The position numbers were made by a program, and so were the translations under genes. A DNA stretch of 36,635 bases from the NCBI GenBank assembly GCA_021296135.1, contig JAGWAZ010000013.1:1-36635 (forward strand). The letters are read 5' to 3'. Below, in pieces: positions 33,400 through 36,635 of this stretch. Origin of the DNA: Chlorobiota bacterium (GTDB taxonomy: Bacteria > Bacteroidota > Ignavibacteria > OLB7). The notes beneath the pieces were generated by a model, which made no database searches, was not told the DNA's origin, and saw only the letters and a program-made list of their open reading frames with translations. Position 1 is the stretch's first letter. Each line of letters starts with the position of its first letter.

Positions 33400-33431
33400 C
33401 CAGAGTCCAGAAAAAAATGAGTTTGCTCTGG
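33400..33431. other. Hairpin in the divergent spacer
   Basis: CCAGAG (33400-33405) pairs with CTCTGG (33426-33431) around an A-rich loop. In the minus direction CTCTGG is followed by TTTTTGTTT, which resembles an intrinsic terminator, but no minus-strand gene ends there. Its role is unclear. Confidence 0.3.
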
Positions 33432-33513
33432 AATAAAAATATCGGTTGGTGTAATAGTACGTAGGTACATCAGCCATTTTCTAACAACATTTACAACAAA
33501 AGGAGCCGTGAAA

Positions 33514-34398
33514 ATGAAACGATCGACCTTATTGGTTGCTTTTCTGGCAACGATCTTGATGATTGGGTGCTCCGAGAATGAGTTGCCGACAGAAACAAAC
33601 GGTACGCTCAAGCTTAATGTTACCGGCCTTGAAGACCTCGGCGCCAATGCGATATATGAGGGCTGGATTATAGTTGACGGATCACCTATCAGTACTGGCA
33701 GGTTTAGCGTTGATGCCAACGGTGATCTCTCGCAAACTGACTTCGAGGTAAAGGCGGATGATCTTATAGCCGCAGCCACGTTTGTGCTAACCATCGGGCC
33801 GGTACCGGATGATGATGTTGCGCCAAGCACTGTTCATATTCTTGCCGGAGATTTTTCGGGGGGGTCGGCAGGGCTTACCATTGGCCATTCCCCCGCTCTC
33901 GCAACAGATTTCTCTTCAGCTTCCGGAGGATACATTCTTGCAACTCCTACCAACGGTGAGAACACCAATGAGAATAGTGAGGTCTGTTTCCTTGACCCTT
34001 CAGGGAACGCTCCGGTTGGGGGCTTGAATTTACCAACGCTTCCTGCGGGATGGAAGTATGAAGGCTGGGCTGTCATCAACGGAACACCTGTCACTACCGG
34101 CACGTTTACAAGCGTTGATGGAGGAGTTGACGATGCTGCTCCATATAGTGGTGCACAGGCTGGGCCGCCATTCCCTGGCGAGGATTTTCTGGAGAACGCT
34201 CCTGCTGGCGTAACCTTCCCGACTGACCTTTCAGGCTCAACGATTGTTATCTCCGTAGAACCTGATCCGGACAACAGTCCTGCACCTTTCACGTTGAAAC
34301 CGTTGACTGGCTCTGTTCCGGCGAGTGCTGCCGATCATACTCTCTATTCGCTGACGCAAAGCAGCGCCTTGTTCCCCACAGGAACAGCTACCCGATAA
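33514..34398 (+). CDS. Lipoprotein with duplicated anti-sigma-like (RskA C-terminal-like) unit
   Basis: The 294-residue protein has a leader ending in the lipobox LMIGC (Cys near 19) and should be anchored in the envelope. The mature part contains two copies of a unit: LGANAIYEGWIIVDGSPIST with GRFSVDANGD, and LPAGWKYEGWAVINGTPVTT with GTFTSVDGG. The y.gW.i.dG.p...G.F pattern resembles the extracytoplasmic domain of anti-sigma-K-type proteins. No anti-sigma helix or membrane segment is present. AGGAG at 33501-33505 selects the ATG at 33514 over a GTG six bases earlier. An ECF sigma/anti-sigma pair follows 174 bp downstream, so it may belong to the same regulon; this is inference. Confidence 0.75.
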   Translation: MKRSTLLVAFLATILMIGCSENELPTETNGTLKLNVTGLEDLGANAIYEGWIIVDGSPISTGRFSVDANGDLSQTDFEVKADDLIAAATFVLTIGPVPDDDVAPSTVHILAGDFSGGSAGLTIGHSPALATDFSSASGGYILATPTNGENTNENSEVCFLDPSGNAPVGGLNLPTLPAGWKYEGWAVINGTPVTTGTFTSVDGGVDDAAPYSGAQAGPPFPGEDFLENAPAGVTFPTDLSGSTIVISVEPDPDNSPAPFTLKPLTGSVPASAADHTLYSLTQSSALFPTGTATR

Positions 34399-34572
34399 GG
34401 TTGGCAAAGCAAAAGAGAAAGGATGAATCGGACCATTTGTGATATTTACCTGATGTCGATACCACATCGGTCGGTATCGGCCTCGGATTATTCTTCTGGA
34501 AGAATTGTAGGGAATGGGATAACGAGGTAATTTCGGGCAAGTAAAGAGACTTGCATCGGAGAGAATACCTCA

Positions 34573-35139
34573 TTGCTGTTTCGTAAAGATCATAAAAAAC
34601 GTGAGTTCGAATCGGAGGCGCTTCCGCATATCGATGAGTTGTATCGTACGGCAGTCCGTCTGCTGAACGGCAACCGCGAGGGAGCAAGCGATCTTGTCCA
34701 GGATGCCTTTGCGCAGGCATGGAAATCGTTTGACCGCTATGAGAAAAGGACGAATTGTCGTGCCTGGCTCTATTCGATTCTGATGAACAAGGCAAAGCAT
34801 TACCATCGCCGTGCTGCGACGCGTAAAGTGATTCCGTTGAGCGATCATAGCGATGAGAATGTGTTGGATAATCTTGAAGGGAAGATCATACGGCCCGAGA
34901 CTATCCGCGATGAAGAGATACTCGACGCGCTCAACCGATTGTCTGGTGAGTTTAGGGAAGTTATTCTTCTTGCTGATGTACAAGAGTTTGCATACAGGGA
35001 GGTGGCTGAAATACTCGAGATACCTATAGGAACGGTGATGTCTCGTCTGAGCAGGGCTAGAGCAAGTCTACGCGAGGCTCTGCTACATTATGCCAAAGAG
35101 TATGGTATTAATACGGTGAGAGTTAAAAAGACAGAATGA
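34573..35139 (+). CDS. ECF-type RNA polymerase sigma factor
   Basis: The 188-residue protein is a group 4 sigma factor. Region 2 is LPHIDELYRTAVRLLNGNRE, GASDLVQDAFAQAWKSF, with the -10-binding NCRAWLYSILMNKAKHYHRR. Region 4 is ILDALNRLSGEFREVILLAD and YREVAEILEIPIGTVMSRLS, RARASLREALL, which reads the -35 element. The frame opens with TTG at 34573, about 12 bp after GGAGAG; no good ATG is available before region 2, so a TTG start is likely. Its last bases overlap the anti-sigma start (ATGA), the usual arrangement for a sigma held inactive by its partner until an envelope signal arrives. Confidence 0.93.
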   Translation: MLFRKDHKKREFESEALPHIDELYRTAVRLLNGNREGASDLVQDAFAQAWKSFDRYEKRTNCRAWLYSILMNKAKHYHRRAATRKVIPLSDHSDENVLDNLEGKIIRPETIRDEEILDALNRLSGEFREVILLADVQEFAYREVAEILEIPIGTVMSRLSRARASLREALLHYAKEYGINTVRVKKTE

Positions 35140-36035
35140 ACAGGTCTGAAAACGATAATGACACTATGCGTCTCTTGCTCGACAAGCATCTAAGCCGAGA
35201 GACTACGGTTGAGGAAGACCGCCAGATAGAAGCCTGGCTTGCAGAGCATCCGGAGGCAGAAAAAGAGCTTCGGGAGATGGAACAGATTCGCTCTGTCTTG
35301 CGCAGGGCTGTCTCGAACGCTCCTCTCCCCGAAGGCCTGCCTGCCGCGGTCAAGAGCGATATAATTGGCTCGAACCTGATTCCTTCTCAGTCCTCCTCTT
35401 CGTTTCGCTGGTATTATGCAGCAGCTGCCACCCTTCTCATTTTGGTTGGAGGATGGTTCTTCTTGCAGGAGCTTCAGAATGGAGGAACGAACGATCTGCC
35501 TTTAATTGTAGAGAATGTAGATGACCAGTTGAAGTCAGTTGATCAGGTGCTTCAGGTTGGTTTTAACGATCACCTGCGTTGTGCCGTAACACACTACAAA
35601 GGTGATGTGCCGAACTATGGACTGAAGAAAATGCGAGAAAAACTGTCGAAAGATGGCGCCGGCATCAAGGGTGATTTCTCGGATCTTGTCCCAGTGGTAG
35701 AAGAAAAAATCAAAGAGGGAAAACTTCTTGTAGCACACAAGTGCAGGTTTGGTGGTCGGTACTATGTACATATGTTATTGAAAGATGAAGGGCAGATGAT
35801 CTCCGTTGTAATCACACGAAAAGAGGAGGGGGAGTCATTGGTGAACAGGCAAGGAGTTGCTCGTACAGTCTCCGACATTCAGATTTACCAGACTGCCATG
35901 GAAGGGTATGAGATTGCAGGGTTTGACGCAGATAAATTTCTTGTCTTCGTTGTATCTGATCTTTCTGAACAACTAAACCTGCATGTTATGTCATCGATTG
36001 CCGAGCCGGTAATGGGAGTGTTAAAGACTATCTGA
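35136..36035 (+). CDS. Membrane-bound anti-sigma factor (zinc-less)
   Basis: The 299-residue protein has a cytoplasmic N-terminal region (LLDKHLSRETTVEEDRQIEA, WLAEHPEAEKELREME) of the type that binds ECF sigma factors. One membrane helix follows (about residues 89-109, WYYAAAATLLILVGGWFFLQ), then an extracytoplasmic domain of about 185 residues with two cysteines (in LRCAVTHYKG and VAHKCRFGGRYYVHM). The H-x3-C-x2-C zinc motif of many anti-sigma proteins is absent. The start overlaps the sigma stop by four bases, implying coupled translation. The domain outside probably senses the stimulus, with regulated proteolysis as the usual release mechanism in this class. The two cysteines could be redox- or metal-responsive, which is speculative. 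Confidence 0.85.
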   Translation: MNRSENDNDTMRLLLDKHLSRETTVEEDRQIEAWLAEHPEAEKELREMEQIRSVLRRAVSNAPLPEGLPAAVKSDIIGSNLIPSQSSSSFRWYYAAAATLLILVGGWFFLQELQNGGTNDLPLIVENVDDQLKSVDQVLQVGFNDHLRCAVTHYKGDVPNYGLKKMREKLSKDGAGIKGDFSDLVPVVEEKIKEGKLLVAHKCRFGGRYYVHMLLKDEGQMISVVITRKEEGESLVNRQGVARTVSDIQIYQTAMEGYEIAGFDADKFLVFVVSDLSEQLNLHVMSSIAEPVMGVLKTI

Positions 36036-36310
36036 TAGAGAGTCGAGGGGTCGGGAATTAAGGGTTGGGAGTCGAAGAGTCGAGAGTCAAAGGGTCGAAG
36101 AGTCGAGAGCATATTTTCGCCACAGAGTGGCGGCCTGTCGCTAGTCCTGTGCGGAAGCGCAGGGCTAGCAATGGGCTTGGCTTGTACAAGCTCCATAGGA
36201 GCGACCCGTTTCCTTCTGATCTCTACATCGCACATCGTTAATCGTTATTCTGAAATCAAAGAGTTGAAGAGTCGGAAGTCGAAGAGTCAAGGGTCGAGGA
36301 GTGATCTCTA
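36036..36310. repeat. GAGTCGAGAG-type and CATCGTTAATCG-type dispersed repeats
   Basis: The spacer starts with GAGAGTCGAGGGGTCGGG and continues through GTCGAAGAGTCGAGAGTC and AAGGGTCGAAGAGTCGAGAG up to 36109. It resumes at 36226 with CACATCGTTAATCGTTATTC and GAAGAGTCAAGGGTCGAGGAG. Between the two lies a block of hairpins. No gene is seen. Confidence 0.65.
36119..36202. repeat. Cluster of three REP-like hairpins
   Basis: CGCCACAGAGTGGCG (36119-36133), the imperfect palindrome from GCTAGTCCTG to CAGGGCTAGC (36141-36170), and GCTCCATAGGAGC followed by GACCCGTTTCC (36190-36213) lie in 84 bp. They match in design the units at 36397-36546. Confidence 0.6.
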
Positions 36311-36396
36311 TTTCAGTGAACTGTACAGCCCTTGGCAGCATGGCAGCAATGAGAATGGTAATAGGATGGTTCGTCGGTTCTTTGCAAAGACATCGT
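36303..36396 (+). pseudogene. IS30-family transposase remnant
   Basis: The frame gives DLYFSELYSPWQHGSNENGN and RMVRRFFAKT, matching the C-terminal catalytic block of IS30 transposases (yf.dPYsPWqRGsnENtNgliRqyFPKgt), where the E of SNENGN is the third acidic residue. The reading ends where a palindrome begins (36397), and no upstream or downstream transposase sequence is present, so it is a fossil of about 30 codons. Confidence 0.6.
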
Positions 36397-36546
36397 CCCA
36401 GCCGTAAACGGCTGGGCTATCATCATCAGCTCCGTAGGAGCGACCCGTTTCCCTGCTTCAATGTTAGGGCTGTGCACAGAATCAAGATCGCACCGATGGT
36501 GCTTGGATATCAGGTTCATCCCTCTTCCCCATGCTTCGGCATGGGG
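36397..36546. repeat. Second cluster of REP-like hairpins
   Basis: CCCAGCCGTAAACGGCTGGG (36397-36416, perfect 9-bp stem) is followed by CTATC. GCTCCGTAGGAGC (36429-36441) is followed by GACCCGTTTCCC, and CCCCATGCTTCGGCATGGGG (36527-36546) by CTACC. A further GGAG..TCGC/GCGA..CTCC hairpin lies at about 36555-36576. The rest of the window to 36635 shows no gene. Confidence 0.65.
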
Positions 36547-36635
36547 CTACCAACGGAGCGTCGCTACGCGACTCCCATAGCCTCCGGGAATTTAGAAAAA
36601 GAGACACGTGATAAACTCAGGCAACTGCTTCCGTT

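Noticed and set aside
36171-36407. A 78-codon plus-strand gene
   Set aside because: Only its last third resembles protein (the IS30 remnant); the first part is repeat DNA and the final codons are inside a palindrome.

Overview
The window looks like a chromosomal segment of a Gram-negative bacterium with roughly balanced base composition, most likely from the Bacteroidota/Chlorobiota (FCB) side of the tree. The signs are several type II signal-peptide lipoproteins, a large OmpA-family envelope protein, sequences resembling type IX secretion C-terminal sorting domains, one-chain E1 alpha/beta dehydrogenases, and start regions that often lack a clear Shine-Dalgarno. The phylum is an inference; no rRNA or tRNA was found to anchor it.

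Layout. Positions 1-1160 are a graveyard: the 3' tail of an IS30-like transposase, short dispersed repeats, an RHS-like scrap, an IS3-type OrfA fragment and a decayed IS1595-family element. From 1191 to 9259 lie envelope genes and chromosome-segregation genes on the + strand: two polytopic membrane glycosyltransferase-like proteins, three lipoproteins, a truncated comB-like gene, and scpA-scpB (the condensin partners of SMC). From 9314 to 17352 come a small reverse-strand FlgD/T9SS-like domain protein, a double-OmpA-domain outer-membrane protein, the conserved tilS-hpt-ftsH group, and a SEC59/phytol-kinase-family membrane protein.

From about 17.4 to 23.97 kb lies an accessory island with all genes on + : an N4/N6 DNA methyltransferase with an adjacent PD-(D/E)XK-like endonuclease, a 735-bp IS1595-family insertion with target-site duplication, a second methyltransferase/endonuclease pair, a VOC/glyoxalase protein and a truncated SAM methyltransferase. 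The units are separated by three related sites that fit integron attC sites. The start of the second unit (GTTAAAT) is the exact reverse complement of the R''-like box (ATTTAAC) at its own 3' end, and the third unit shows the same relation over six bases. I read this as an integrase-less cassette cluster (CALIN-like) rich in restriction-modification. This is the most interesting part of the window.

From 24.2 to 33.3 kb most genes are on the - strand and housekeeping: fused 2-oxoacid dehydrogenase E1, thioredoxin, an SDR reductase, an unknown protein coupled to dnaB, dnaB itself, malate dehydrogenase and a membrane-anchored metallophosphoesterase. A truncated IS3-family transposase sits between dnaB and mdh. 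From 33.5 to 36.0 kb are a lipoprotein with a duplicated domain, an ECF sigma factor and its overlapping membrane anti-sigma factor. The window ends in hairpin repeats surrounding an IS30 remnant.

A recurring theme is colonisation by small non-coding repeats: GAGTCGAGAG-type runs, ACAGATGAACACAG-type runs, perfect hairpins followed by GGGCTA or GACCC, and a 90-bp element with GTCGTCATCC inverted ends. They fill nearly all spacers and in at least two cases lie inside reading frames: the 3' end of scpB (in frame) and a dead IS1595 transposase (as a clean 19-bp insertion).
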